A stretch of 64,000 nt of DNA, from NCBI GenBank assembly GCA_019359245.1, contig JAHHHR010000021.1, positions 1-64,000 on the forward strand. The letters are read 5' to 3'. A program made the position numbers and the translations under genes. The DNA comes from Nostoc desertorum CM1-VF14. Lineage in GTDB: Bacteria; Cyanobacteriota; Cyanobacteriia; Cyanobacteriales; Nostocaceae. The stretch's first letter is position 1. Each line of letters starts with the position of its first letter. The notes beneath the pieces were generated by a model. The model was not told the DNA's origin, ran no database searches, and was given only the letters and a program-made list of their open reading frames with translations. Below are positions 26,089 through 35,238 of the stretch, one piece after another.

Positions 26089-27270
26089 ATGCCTTACGAA
26101 AAGTTAGAAATTACCACACCAGCACCTGTTTTATCTTGGGCAAATCACTCATTGGGCCCAGAAGAGATTAAGATGGCAAAAAATGTAGCATCGCTACCAT
26201 TTGTATTTAAGCACGTGGCATTAATGCCAGATGTTCACTTAGGAAAAGGTGCCTTAGTGGGTTCTGTAATTGCAACTAAAGAGGCAATTATCCCAGCTGC
26301 TGTCGGTGTGGATATTGGTTGTGGAATGAGCGCTATCAAAACATCATTTACTGCCGAACAACTAGAAGGTAAACTGAAAAAAATTCGTCTGGATATTGAA
26401 GCAGCAATTCCTACTGGATTCAACGAAAACAAAGACATTGAAAAATCTGTCAGCAATTGGCAACACTGGGAAGATTTTAAAGACTTGCATCGCGGTGTGC
26501 AAGACTTACAAAGTAAGGCAATGAAACAGATGGGTTCTCTGGGTGGGGGAAACCATTTTATTGAAGTGTGCCTTGATACAGAGAATCAAGTTTGGCTGAT
26601 GCTACATTCTGGTTCGCGTAACATCGGTAATAAACTTGCACAGTGTCATATTCATACAGCCAGGGAACTAGCAAAAATGGCAGGTAATAAATTGCCTGAC
26701 CCTGATTTAGCTCATTTTGTCGCTGGTACGCCAGAATTCCAAGCATATTGGCACGATTTACAATGGTCACAAAACTATGCGCGTGTCAACCGCGATGTGA
26801 TGATGGCGCGTTTTAAGCACATAGTTGAGAAGCATTTAGCAGGTGGGAAGGCAACTAAACCTTTATTGCAGGTTAATTGTCATCACAATTATGCCGAAAA
26901 AGAAGTACATTTTGATGAGGATGTGTACGTTACTCGTAAAGGTGCAGTCCGCGCCCAGACTGAAGATTATGGGATTATTCCTGGTTCGATGGGGGCAAAG
27001 TCTTTCATTGTTAAGGGTAAAGGTAATGCTCATAGTTTTTGTTCTTGCTCTCACGGTGCAGGGCGTTTGATGTCAAGAAATAAGGCAAAAAATGTCTATA
27101 CACTGGATGATTTGATAGAGCAAACAAATGGCGTAGAATGCCGCAAAGATGAGGGTGTGTTAGATGAGATTCCCGGTGCTTATAAGCCGATAGAGCAAGT
27201 TATGGCAAACCAAGCGGATTTGGTTGAGGTTGTAGCAACACTCAAGCAAGTTCTTTGTGTTAAGGGATAA
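26089..27270 (+). CDS. rtcB: RtcB-family RNA ligase
   Basis: RtcB joins RNA 2',3'-cyclic phosphate and 5'-OH ends using GTP and Mn2+. The 393-residue protein has all key elements: GVDIGCGM with D75 and C78, GGGNHFIE with N155/H156, HSGSRNIG with H173, NCHHNYAE with H265-H266, and SHGAGR with H322, the residue that is guanylylated. It is shorter than E. coli RtcB (about 408 aa) but complete. Neither an Archease gene nor an rtcA gene is adjacent. A terminator follows. Confidence 0.95.
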   Translation: MPYEKLEITTPAPVLSWANHSLGPEEIKMAKNVASLPFVFKHVALMPDVHLGKGALVGSVIATKEAIIPAAVGVDIGCGMSAIKTSFTAEQLEGKLKKIRLDIEAAIPTGFNENKDIEKSVSNWQHWEDFKDLHRGVQDLQSKAMKQMGSLGGGNHFIEVCLDTENQVWLMLHSGSRNIGNKLAQCHIHTARELAKMAGNKLPDPDLAHFVAGTPEFQAYWHDLQWSQNYARVNRDVMMARFKHIVEKHLAGGKATKPLLQVNCHHNYAEKEVHFDEDVYVTRKGAVRAQTEDYGIIPGSMGAKSFIVKGKGNAHSFCSCSHGAGRLMSRNKAKNVYTLDDLIEQTNGVECRKDEGVLDEIPGAYKPIEQVMANQADLVEVVATLKQVLCVKG

Positions 27271-27278
27271 GTTTGTAG

Positions 27279-27300
27279 GGTGGGTAATGCCCACCTTTTT
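27279..27300 (+). terminator. Rho-independent terminator after rtcB
   Basis: GGTGGG and CCCACC pair around TAATG, followed by TTTTTT. It is placed eight bases after the rtcB stop. Confidence 0.85.
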
Positions 27301-27356
27301 TATTTTTTAAACGTAGAGGTACGCTGAGGTAAGCGCAGAGGTACGCTGAGGAATAA

Positions 27357-27749
27357 ATGATTGTTTTAAGTGAATCGACTGAACAAATAGAGCAATCTGC
27401 CAGCGCTAGCGAAAATAAATTGATGACTGAGGCTGCACAATTATTAGGGTGCAAGGTCTACTATATACCACGAGATTTTGAACGATGTGGTACAGCAGAA
27501 AATGCTTTATGGCACATTCCTAATTATCCTAAAGCAACTGCTGGTATCTGGATAGGATATATTCCTGAGTTTGAACGTTACAAAGCCATATATCATGCAG
27601 CCCTGACTAAGGGGATAAAACTACTTAATACTCCTTTAGAACATCAAAGAGCATTAGAGTTTGACCTATTTTACCCTCACTTAAAAGGATTGACACCTGA
27701 CAGTTTGGTAATTACTTTAACATCTGTAACAAGCATGGCATTTCGCTGA
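27357..27749 (+). pseudogene. truncated N-terminal part of an ATP-grasp-like protein
   Basis: The 130-residue frame reads like the N-terminal domain of a cyanobacterial ATP-grasp family protein (GCKVYYIPRDFERC, WIGYIPEFERYKAIYHAA, LEFDLFYPHLKGLTPDS). It then breaks off, and from about 27720 the DNA codes instead for the end of a methyltransferase in another frame. No ATP-binding core is present. I infer a gene cut by deletion. GAGGAATAA precedes the ATG, so a short peptide may still be made. Confidence 0.6.
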
Positions 27750-28045
27750 CAAATATCAATGAGCCAACAGGCACACCCGAAAAATGCCATCATCTGCTTG
27801 CAGAAGCTGGTTTTAAAGATATTGAAGTGAAGACTCAACAACTAGGCTTCTATCGCAATCTAGAGCAAGCTAAAGAATGGAATGGAGGATGGTTTCATTC
27901 TAGAGAAAACCCCTTGTTACAACTTTCATCAGAGCAAATGGCAGAATTAAAAGCAGATTATCGTCAAAAAATTGAAGCAGAGGCAACAGAGGAAGGTGCT
28001 TGGTATGAATTTCTTAGTTTTTTTGTAACTAGTCGGAAAGTTTAA
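27731..28045 (+). pseudogene. C-terminal remnant of a SAM methyltransferase
   Basis: Read in the frame ending at 28045, the DNA encodes KHGISLTNINEPTGTPEK, then HHLLAEAGFKDIEV and a tail that resembles the end of UbiE/class I methyltransferases. The SAM-binding half is missing. The frame is open through the junction with the ATP-grasp remnant. The first possible downstream start is GTG 27827. This piece seems to have been brought next to the ATP-grasp fragment by a deletion or recombination. Confidence 0.6.
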
Positions 28046-28053
28046 AGCAAACT

Positions 28054-28980
28054 CTAACTTTCTATTGTATTTAGCCAATTCATCAAATCAGCCTCACTGG
28101 CGAAATCTAGTAAGACTTCGCCCAAGTTTTCTAACTGAGCTAGGCACAACTCTTGCAACCGAGATTGTAACTGAGGATTAATTGAACCGAGTCGACGATT
28201 TAACAGACGCATTACCAGCCTCAGTTCTGATTGCCTTCCTTGTTCAATACCTTGTTCAATGCCTTGTTCAATGCCTTGTTCAATGCCTTGTTCAATGCCT
28301 TGTTCAATACCTTGTTCAATGCCTCGTTGTCTCCCTTCTTGCAGTCCTTCTTCAAGAATTTCTTGATAAATGGCAGATTCTCTCATATCTTCTTTCCTCA
28401 AAAACTGACGAATTAGTTCTGGCTCGAATACCAACCCTGCTAGAAGTTGGGTACATACCGAGATACTCTGCTTGGTGGCTTCTTCTTCAATCATACTCAC
28501 CTGAACTGCTACCTGTTGGAGCAGATTTTCAGGAGAATCTGTTCGCGCCAAAGTTGCCAGAGGTAATAAACCAGGAGATAACAATAAAGGTTCTGGATCT
28601 TGTTCCCAAATTCGGATGATGCGGTAACGGTGGGTAGTATTGCGGGCAGTAAATTGATCTACAAAGACAGATTCTGAAGTTGTCGGTTTAAGAAAAATCA
28701 CTATCTGCTCGATATCGCAATTGTATTGTCGATATAGTCGCACCCAATAGTCCAACATCCTCAGTGGCAAAGGTGGAGTCGATGCTGGTAAGGTTTGAAA
28801 CTCTAAATGCAGTATTTGATTGGCAGTTTGCAAAAAGGTTACTGAGTCGGCACGGATTGGTTCTTGATTTAATTCTGTTTTGAGAATCTGGATATCCGTT
28901 GCCTCAGATGCGAGTAAGTAGCGGATAAAATCTTCTGGATACTGCTCAACCAGATATTTTAAGGTGTTGTCGTATGTCAC
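28054..28980 (-). CDS. Rpn-family (PD-(D/E)XK) nuclease/transposase-like protein
   Basis: The 308-residue protein has MTYDNTLKYLVEQYPEDF and the nuclease motif Asp-x13-Glu-x-Gln (ADSVTF...HLEFQT) near residues 43-62, as in recombination-promoting nucleases and related putative transposases. The C-terminal part has seven GIEQ units and a DUF4351-like helical end (LRLVMRLLNRRLG). These genes are numerous in Nostocales. The start is GTG at 28980. It is alone, with a possible hairpin upstream. Confidence 0.82.
   Translation of the reverse strand: MTYDNTLKYLVEQYPEDFIRYLLASEATDIQILKTELNQEPIRADSVTFLQTANQILHLEFQTLPASTPPLPLRMLDYWVRLYRQYNCDIEQIVIFLKPTTSESVFVDQFTARNTTHRYRIIRIWEQDPEPLLLSPGLLPLATLARTDSPENLLQQVAVQVSMIEEEATKQSISVCTQLLAGLVFEPELIRQFLRKEDMRESAIYQEILEEGLQEGRQRGIEQGIEQGIEQGIEQGIEQGIEQGIEQGRQSELRLVMRLLNRRLGSINPQLQSRLQELCLAQLENLGEVLLDFASEADLMNWLNTIES
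28239..28322 (-). repeat. 12-bp tandem repeat encoding (GIEQ)7
   Basis: Seven copies of a 12-bp unit (plus strand CCTTGTTCAATR) lie inside the Rpn-like gene, encoding Gly-Ile-Glu-Gln. The array would form a short charged helix/coiled coil. The plus-strand frames across it are shadows. Confidence 0.95.
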
Positions 28981-29070
28981 TTTGATATTAGTTTATACAT
29001 AAACTCATGTAGAGACATAATATCGCCACATAGTTTGTCCATCAAAAATTTAGTTTCAGTATTATTTATT

Positions 29071-29116
29071 GTTAGCGCTACTCCACGATAAACTGCTGCT
29101 CGCTGATAGCGCTAAC
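29071..29116. repeat. 9-bp inverted repeat GTTAGCGCT/AGCGCTAAC
   Basis: Perfect arms at 29071-29079 and 29108-29116 are separated by 28 bases. It lies downstream of the E2 gene and upstream of the Rpn-like gene. It could be an operator, a processing site or part of a small dispersed repeat. Confidence 0.6.
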
Positions 29117-29141
29117 ATTTAAATTTGGTGTCTTTTCAAAA

Positions 29142-30443
29142 TTACATTGTCAAAGACTGAGGATTCGTTTCAATCAATTTCGCTAAATCTTGCAAGAACG
29201 CCGCAGCATGGGCACCGTAAATAATCCGGTGGTCAGAAGTAATATTGACTTGCATTTGTTGCCGCACGCCAAATAAACCGTCGGGTGTTGCTACCACTTG
29301 CGGACGAGATGCCCCGATCGCTAAAATTGAACCTTGTCCAGGGGGTAAAATCGCATCAAATTTATCTACGCCAAACATCCCCAAATTGGACAGGGTAAAA
29401 GTACCACTGTTGTATTCTTGAGGCTGTAGTTGTTTTGCTCTGGCACGTTCTACCAAAGATTTCCAAGTACGCGATAGAGAATAAATATCCACTGCATCTG
29501 CATTTTGCAGCACAGGTGTAATTAATCCGCCATCATCCATCGCCACAGCTACGGAAATGTTGATATCAGAATGATAAACAATCCCCTGGTCTGAGTAGCT
29601 AGCATTTAACAATGGGTGTTTTTGCAACGTTACCGCTACAGCTTTCGCCAGTAACGCTGTCATTGTCACGCCTTTGGATTTAATTTGTTTATAAAGTTTG
29701 TCTAATCCATCAGTGGTAATTGTATAACCGACGCGGAAGACGGGCACGGATATGGTAGCTACCATGTTCCGCACTACGGCATTTTGGAAGGTAGTTAGAG
29801 GTACGGTTTGACCAGGAACAGCCGCTACTACTGGCGCAGGTGCTGGTGTTTGAGGTGTTGGGGGTGCAACTGGGATACTGGTTGGTACAGGTGCTGGTGG
29901 GGCAACTGGGGCAGTGGCGGGTTGTTTGCCCTTATTGGACAATGCTTCTACATCTTCGGCGACAATGCGACCGTAGGGGCCACTGCCTTGGAGCGTAGTT
30001 AAATCAACTTTGAGTTCTTTGGCTAACTTACGGGCACGGGGTGAAGCTACAAGCCTTCCTTCTTTGTGGTTAGACCCGTTTTGAGACGCTAAGGCAGGTG
30101 TTGCAGCTGAGGCTGTGGCGGCGATTGGTTCAGGAGAAGAGGTAGGAGTAGCCGCCGCGCCGCCAGAATTGGCAAGAGATTTCGCCTGTTCAATTTCAGC
30201 TTCCGTTTCGGCAATGAAGGCGATCGCAGATCCTACTGGGGCAGTTTCACCAGCTTCAACTATGATATGGGCAAGAAAGCCTTCGTAAAAGGTTTCTACA
30301 TCCATATCTGCCTTATCTGACTCTACAACCACCACTGTTTCCCCTTTTTCCACTTTGTCCCCTGGCGATTTCACCCAGGAGACGATTTTGCCTTCGGTCA
30401 TAGTAGAACTCAGAGCCGGCATAAATACTTCGTGAATGCTCAT
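29142..30443 (-). CDS. pdhC: dihydrolipoamide acetyltransferase, pyruvate dehydrogenase E2
   Basis: The E2 core of the pyruvate dehydrogenase complex transfers acetyl from lipoate to CoA. The 433-residue protein has one lipoyl domain (lipoylated Lys in ESDKADMD near 44), an Ala/Pro-rich linker, a peripheral E1/E3-binding domain (SPRARKLAKELKVDL, near 134), a second Pro/Ala linker and the catalytic domain ending DHRIIYGAHAAAFL with the catalytic His. The usual HRxxDG is HRIIYG here, which I recall from plastid and cyanobacterial E2s. It is a single gene; E1 and E3 are not nearby. Confidence 0.93.
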   Translation of the reverse strand: MSIHEVFMPALSSTMTEGKIVSWVKSPGDKVEKGETVVVVESDKADMDVETFYEGFLAHIIVEAGETAPVGSAIAFIAETEAEIEQAKSLANSGGAAATPTSSPEPIAATASAATPALASQNGSNHKEGRLVASPRARKLAKELKVDLTTLQGSGPYGRIVAEDVEALSNKGKQPATAPVAPPAPVPTSIPVAPPTPQTPAPAPVVAAVPGQTVPLTTFQNAVVRNMVATISVPVFRVGYTITTDGLDKLYKQIKSKGVTMTALLAKAVAVTLQKHPLLNASYSDQGIVYHSDINISVAVAMDDGGLITPVLQNADAVDIYSLSRTWKSLVERARAKQLQPQEYNSGTFTLSNLGMFGVDKFDAILPPGQGSILAIGASRPQVVATPDGLFGVRQQMQVNITSDHRIIYGAHAAAFLQDLAKLIETNPQSLTM

Positions 30444-30950
30444 AGGGTGGTTTGGGAATCAATGGTTTATGGACTTTAACAGCTTTTATCAGATCGAATT
30501 GTATCTTGGCGCGAGAGTTTTGGACTGGAGATTTTATATTTTCAGTTAGGGAGTGGAGAGTGGGTGAGAGAGGCGGGGGAGGTGAGGAATAAAAGGGAGT
30601 TTTGAGTTCCTAGTGCTGGGTAGAGAATCCCACTTTTTTACTCAGAACGGGCTAAACCATAGCTATCCGCTAACGGAACTGTTTTGCCCAATGTCTCCAG
30701 GAACCTAAATATAACTTAGAAGTCTATAATACAGAGCTATCCTCAATGGTTAGCTAATATCTCGATATCGTTTTGGTCCTTGAGTTGCAAAAACCACCAC
30801 GAGTTTCTCACAGATATGGGATTGCTATTTATATTCCTCATAACTACTGCTTAAGATACAGGAGCTGCTCACAGGTAGAGGATATAGGATGCAGTTCAAT
30901 CTAGAATTCAAAATTGGTCATAAACCTATTTGAAATTCCTGTTTACTTTT
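30444..30950. other. intergenic region between the E2 gene and a membrane-anchored protein gene
   Basis: About 500 bases with no coding frame. GGAGTGGAGAGTGGGTGAG-type purine-rich repeats are near 30550-30600. The two genes diverge, so both promoters are expected here, but none is clear. Confidence 0.45.
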
Positions 30951-31472
30951 ATGTCGGCAAAGTTGAAATTCTTTTTAATTGTGATATTAAGTGTCTTTGC
31001 CACTGCTGGCGCTGGAGTTTATATTACCCAGCGCCAGCCACCTGCACCGATTGTTGAGACTGGTGATGGGCAAACCCAACAGGTGGGAGCAATACATCAG
31101 TCTCAAGAGGTTGTGGCATACTTAGAGCGTTCCGATTATAAAACCATACCTTTAGAAAAGATCAATTCCTCTCTCCAAGGTAGTGATCCTGCTACCCTCG
31201 CCCTGAATGCTTTTGACGGCATAGCATCAGTGGGGGGAACGCGAAAGGTAGAAGTAGCTTATCCGCAACGAAATCAAGCCTTTGTGACCATTACACAAAT
31301 CAAGCAAGGTAATGATTCAGTTGGTATTAAATATCGAGTTGAAATGACAGCCTTCGGGCGATCGCTTTTTATTAGCTCACCTCCAGTCTGGCAAATTGTT
31401 TGGGCTGGCTCCCAGGTGGAATGTTGGGCTGGAAGCCGCCCAAATATCAAGTTAAATCACATCTGTCATTAG
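30951..31472 (+). CDS. membrane-anchored or exported hypothetical protein
   Basis: I do not recognise this 173-residue protein. It has a basic N-terminus and one hydrophobic segment (about residues 5-25) and is otherwise soluble, with Gln-rich and beta-strand-like stretches (VEVAYPQRNQAFVTITQIK) and three Cys only near the C-terminus. It is probably periplasmic or lumenal. I chose the ATG at 30951 instead of a TTG seven codons upstream; neither has a strong ribosome-binding site. Confidence 0.6.
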   Translation: MSAKLKFFLIVILSVFATAGAGVYITQRQPPAPIVETGDGQTQQVGAIHQSQEVVAYLERSDYKTIPLEKINSSLQGSDPATLALNAFDGIASVGGTRKVEVAYPQRNQAFVTITQIKQGNDSVGIKYRVEMTAFGRSLFISSPPVWQIVWAGSQVECWAGSRPNIKLNHICH

Positions 31473-31600
31473 TCATTGGTCATTAGTCATTTCTCACAAA
31501 ACAAATGACAACGGACAAATGACATAGACGCCCGGAGGGCGGCTTCCCGTTCGCGTAGCGTCTCCGTTCGCGTTAGCGTCTCTGAAGGAGAAGGAGAAGG
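31473..31600. repeat. TAGTCAT-type inverted repeats and a GC-rich dispersed repeat
   Basis: TTAGTCATTGGTCATTAGTC (from 31469) and ACAAATGAC...ACAAATGAC form an imperfect inverted pair. They are followed at about 31527-31590 by TTCGCGTAGCGTCTC / TTCGCGTTAGCGTCTC direct repeats of the Nostoc dispersed type. Confidence 0.65.
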
Positions 31601-31611
31601 GTAGGACAAAT

Positions 31612-32061
31612 TTAAATGTCGCCGCGAATTTCTTCTACAACGCCATCGCGCAGAACGATTTCGACTTGCATTTTGCTAATCAGGTTATCACCGATCTCTA
31701 CCCGGAAAAAGCCTTCCATTTGGAATTGGTTGACTTCTTGATCTTGCTGAAGAAACTGTACTTGCTGGAGATTTTGCAGCAACTGATTTTTCTGCTCTAG
31801 AAATTCACTTTTCTTTTGATTGACTTGGAGTTGGATATTGTCAATTTGTTGGAGAGTTTGAGGACCAGGTGGTTGCAGACTCTGCTTTTGAATTGCCGCG
31901 ATCGCTCTTTGTCCTTCTACGTCTAGCTGTTGCAATTGCTGATCAAGTTGATTGATCTGCGTTTGCAGCTGCTGTTGTACTTCCTCTTTCCAGAGGGGAG
32001 TCACAATGACTTTGACGTTAACGACGCGTTTCAGAAGCAAGTTAGATTTGGAGACATCCAT
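31612..32061 (-). CDS. YlqD-like coiled-coil protein
   Basis: This 149-residue protein begins MDVSKSNLLLKRVVNVKVIVTP and has a long Gln-rich coiled coil (about residues 25-105) followed by a short beta domain (FFRVEIGDNLISKMQVEIVL). The layout matches the YlqD family, whose function is not established. It lies 42 bases downstream of the acyl-ACP synthetase gene on the same strand and may be co-transcribed. Confidence 0.7.
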   Translation of the reverse strand: MDVSKSNLLLKRVVNVKVIVTPLWKEEVQQQLQTQINQLDQQLQQLDVEGQRAIAAIQKQSLQPPGPQTLQQIDNIQLQVNQKKSEFLEQKNQLLQNLQQVQFLQQDQEVNQFQMEGFFRVEIGDNLISKMQVEIVLRDGVVEEIRGDI

Positions 32062-32103
32062 AAATATTTCACGTTCACTCTTTACAGTTGGGAGGTGGAA
32101 TTA

Positions 32104-34080
32104 TCAGGCAAACATGCCGTCAATAATATCGCGATAACGTTCCGTGACGACATGTCGGCGAACTTTCAGTGTTTGAGTCATCAAACCATTTTCGATGGAA
32201 AACGGTTCTAGAATGAGTTTGAATGTTCCAATGCGGTCATCCGGTCGATAGCCTGGACGATTTTGCACTTCCCGATTCAATTCTTGCCGAAATAAATCCT
32301 GGATCATTCTACTCTCCAAGTCAATTTTTTGAGTAGGTGAAGAAGCAACCGACTCATTCTGCGTATCCAGTGTCAGATTTTGACTTTCTGCCCATTTTTC
32401 TAGGGCTTCGACATTGGGGACAATTAAGGCTCCCAGGCTGCGCTGATCTTGACCAACGAGCATAATTTGATCAATGTATGGCGATCGCAAACACACATCT
32501 TCGATCGGCTGTGGCTCGATGTTTTCCCCGTTGGTCAATACAATCGTATCCTTTGCTCTGCCAGTTAGCACTAAGTCGTATTCTGGTGTCAGCCAACCTA
32601 AATCGCCGCTATCAAACCAACCTTCAGCATCAATTGCTTTCGCTGTCGCTTCGGGATTTTGGTAATAGCCTTGCATAATCTGCGGCCCCCTCAACAATAC
32701 TAAGCCTCGCTTCTCTACTGGTAAAGGCGCTTTTGTCTCAGGATCTACGATTTTAGCTTCTGTAGCTGGAAGTGGTTGCCCTGATGCACCAATCAAATTT
32801 CGCCAAGGACGACGCACATGGGTAACAGGAGAAGTTTCTGTCAAGCCATAACCTTGCAAAATCTGCACACCAATAATTTCAAAGAAATTATCTATGTGTC
32901 TGGGAAGCGCACCGCCGCCGCTAATCATCTGCTTAACTTGTCCTCCTGTGGCTTCGCGCACTTTGGCATAAACCAGTCGTTCTCCCAAGGCATGGAGGGG
33001 TAATAAAGCAGATGCTTGGATCTTAGCTGCTAATCGTTCGACGGCTGAAGCGTGAAGATTATTTAAACTCAATCCTTGAGCAACCCGCCGCGCTTTGATA
33101 TATTTCTCGCTATTGCTCAACAAAAAGTTAATTAAACGTTGCTTTTTGTCTGGTTGTTCGCGGAACTGCTTTTGCACTCCTTCATAAATCGATTCCCACA
33201 GCCGGGGTACACCCACCATGTAGTTGGGTTTAAATTGTCTTAAATCTGCTTTTACTGAGCGCAAGTTGGTATAAACTTGCGTGCAACCTTGAGATAGTAG
33301 GTAATATTCAACAGTTCGTTCGTAGCTATGCCAGGAAGGTAGGATACTGAGAACGATATCGCCAGGGGTTGGTTGCACTACTGTCCTGAAAGTGAGTACT
33401 TGGTGCATCAAGTTGTTATAAGACAGCATTACACCCTTGGGTTTACCTGTGGTGCCAGAGGTATAAATGAGGGTTGCTAGAGCATCACGATTTTGCTTGA
33501 CTGGCACAAAATTATGATTTTTTCCAATTTCGAGCAACTGGGTAAAGTTCAGTAACTTTAGGGTTTCGTCTGTCGGTGGTGCTTCATCCGAAAGTAATAT
33601 TACCACCTGAATTGGTAAATCTTTGAGACGATCTTGCAGTTTTTTAAGTGTCTTTAAATCTTCAACTACTATTGCTGTACTGCCACTATTAGCAATGATA
33701 AACAGCAGTTCTTCTTTTTCTGCTTGGGAGCTACGCACCGCATCAACGGCTCCAGCAGTCATTATGCCTTGATCGGCAATGAACCAGCGAGGACTGTTGT
33801 CAGAAATTAAGGAAATGCGATCGCCTACCTTTACTCCCAATGCCTGTAACCCAGCAGCAAATAGTTGCATTTGCTCTGCCAACTGGGTATAAGTAATCGC
33901 TACTTCTGGTTTAGCATGGGGGTTACGGAGGGCGACAATATTACCAAATTGTTGAGCTGCTAAAGGCCAAATTTCTGGCAGTGATTCTACATCTGTGTAA
34001 TCTACCAACCGTTGTAAGGCTTGGCGTTCTCGCTCACTGATGTTAGATAAAAAAGAAGACGCGGTTTGGGTTTTTTTCAT
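32104..34080 (-). CDS. aas: long-chain acyl-ACP synthetase / fatty acid-CoA ligase
   Basis: This AMP-forming enzyme has 658 residues. Signatures are the P-loop YTSGTTGKPKGVMLSY near residue 209, YGLTETSP near 415, GWFDSGDLG near 492 and the hinge/lysine region GRAKDTIVLTNGENIEPQPIE. It contains the long inserted linker of long-chain types. In cyanobacteria the single homologue (Aas) reactivates free fatty acids as acyl-ACP. AAGGTG precedes the ATG. It appears to be full length and probably membrane-associated. Confidence 0.9.
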   Translation of the reverse strand: MKKTQTASSFLSNISERERQALQRLVDYTDVESLPEIWPLAAQQFGNIVALRNPHAKPEVAITYTQLAEQMQLFAAGLQALGVKVGDRISLISDNSPRWFIADQGIMTAGAVDAVRSSQAEKEELLFIIANSGSTAIVVEDLKTLKKLQDRLKDLPIQVVILLSDEAPPTDETLKLLNFTQLLEIGKNHNFVPVKQNRDALATLIYTSGTTGKPKGVMLSYNNLMHQVLTFRTVVQPTPGDIVLSILPSWHSYERTVEYYLLSQGCTQVYTNLRSVKADLRQFKPNYMVGVPRLWESIYEGVQKQFREQPDKKQRLINFLLSNSEKYIKARRVAQGLSLNNLHASAVERLAAKIQASALLPLHALGERLVYAKVREATGGQVKQMISGGGALPRHIDNFFEIIGVQILQGYGLTETSPVTHVRRPWRNLIGASGQPLPATEAKIVDPETKAPLPVEKRGLVLLRGPQIMQGYYQNPEATAKAIDAEGWFDSGDLGWLTPEYDLVLTGRAKDTIVLTNGENIEPQPIEDVCLRSPYIDQIMLVGQDQRSLGALIVPNVEALEKWAESQNLTLDTQNESVASSPTQKIDLESRMIQDLFRQELNREVQNRPGYRPDDRIGTFKLILEPFSIENGLMTQTLKVRRHVVTERYRDIIDGMFA

Positions 34081-34330
34081 AACACCTTACCTAAATATAG
34101 TAAATTGATCTTTTTCCAGCTTATTTTGTTATTACGCTACAATATCCATCCTTATTATCCACATTCCCTTCTGTGTACGATAATTCCAGGAATTCCACGT
34201 TTATATTTACAAAAATTTATGTTAAAGTTAATTTACATAGACTGCAAGCAATGATTGTGTTTGCAGCTAATAACAGCGATGTCTACGACGGGCTACGCCT
34301 ACGCCTACGTTTCACAGGAGATGATTACCT

Positions 34331-34576
34331 ATGAATTTGATAGACACTATACTGCTAACGCTGCTCAACATTGCTGCTTGCATGGCGTTGCCTAAGCTTT
34401 TAGCTCTTTTTCTGGCTGAGAAGACCAAACTTACTGAAGCGTTGCCGAATGCTTCCAAATTACAAGCAGCTAAAATTGAACTTACCAGTTTTCCTTATTG
34501 TACGGCTTATGCAGTGACAGGCAGCCAATTCTGTAAATTTCGCCCTAATTTCTGTCCTAATTGTTCTCCGAATTAA
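34331..34576 (+). CDS. small membrane protein, first of a paralogous pair (81 aa)
   Basis: I do not recognise a named family. The first 28 residues (MNLIDTILLTLLNIAACMAL...) form one hydrophobic helix with Cys and Pro-Lys-Leu-Leu. The C-terminal part has four Cys (FPYCTAYAV, GSQFCKF, NFCPNCSPN), which could bind metal or form disulfides. AGGAGA lies upstream of the ATG and a strong hairpin lies downstream (34603-34643), so it is a credible gene. The 54-residue gene at 35239 shares the N-terminal motif LID-x-I-x-LTLLN-x3-C-x-ALPKLLA but has no Cys tail. Confidence 0.7.
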   Translation: MNLIDTILLTLLNIAACMALPKLLALFLAEKTKLTEALPNASKLQAAKIELTSFPYCTAYAVTGSQFCKFRPNFCPNCSPN

Positions 34577-34602
34577 TGGACAAATTGCCAGTAAATTATT
34601 TT

Positions 34603-34643
34603 AAAATTTAGGTGAGGTCGTTTATCTACCTCACCTAAATTTT
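34603..34643. terminator. strong hairpin terminator after the 81-aa gene
   Basis: AAAATTTAGGTGAGGT and ACCTCACCTAAATTTT pair over 16 bp around a 9-base loop, with T-rich DNA on the far side. It lies 26 bases after the stop and can act in both directions. Confidence 0.85.
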
Positions 34644-35238
34644 ATTTATAACTATATTATTGCAAGTCTCGTAGAGAAGCAATCACAAAAACTTTGACAG
34701 TTTGACATTTTGTTACAGGGTTAGCTTACAAGTTTGCTGATGCTTGAACTAAGATGCCGTAGCGCTCTTTTATATTTCTGAAGAGAGAAAAATAAGATGA
34801 TAACTTTGAATCTTTTTCAAAGCCTTGCTTTATCGGCAAAATCTAATTCCTCGGCTAACTCTTTTAATATTTGATTTCTGCTTTGCGGTACTAGAGCAAT
34901 CCTATCTGAGTTGTGAAAATTACTTTTTAATCGAACCACGGAGACGCAGAGAAGCCAGTGCATTGGGCGAGTTTCCCGGCTTTACCCCTACGGGGAAGCA
35001 AGCTACGCTCTTAACGTTCCGGCAGGGTAGCAACTGGCGCGACACAGAGAGAAGAATCAACAGAAATTTTCACCAATGATTTAGGGCTACTATAGTCACC
35101 TTGAAATTGTAAGAACATATTTAGTTAGCTTATATCTAATAAAGCAAATTCAAAATATTGGTTTGAAGCAATTGTACTAATTTTGCTGCAAACTAAAAAT
35201 ATAGTAAACCCCAATTTTGAAATCTGGAGAATCGCAAT
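34644..35238. other. spacer between the paired small genes, with dispersed repeats
   Basis: The 595 bases contain GAACCACGGAGACGCAGAGA and further GC-rich dispersed-repeat pieces near 34935-35060. An 84-codon frame across the repeats has no coding character. No other gene was seen. Confidence 0.5.

Noticed and set aside
28182..28619. Plus-strand frames with LVQCLVQ/ALFN repeats
   Set aside because: These are antisense shadows of the GIEQ repeat in the Rpn-type gene.
34825..35079. 84-codon plus-strand frame between the two small membrane genes
   Set aside because: It crosses GC-rich dispersed-repeat DNA, has no ribosome-binding site and no coherent composition.
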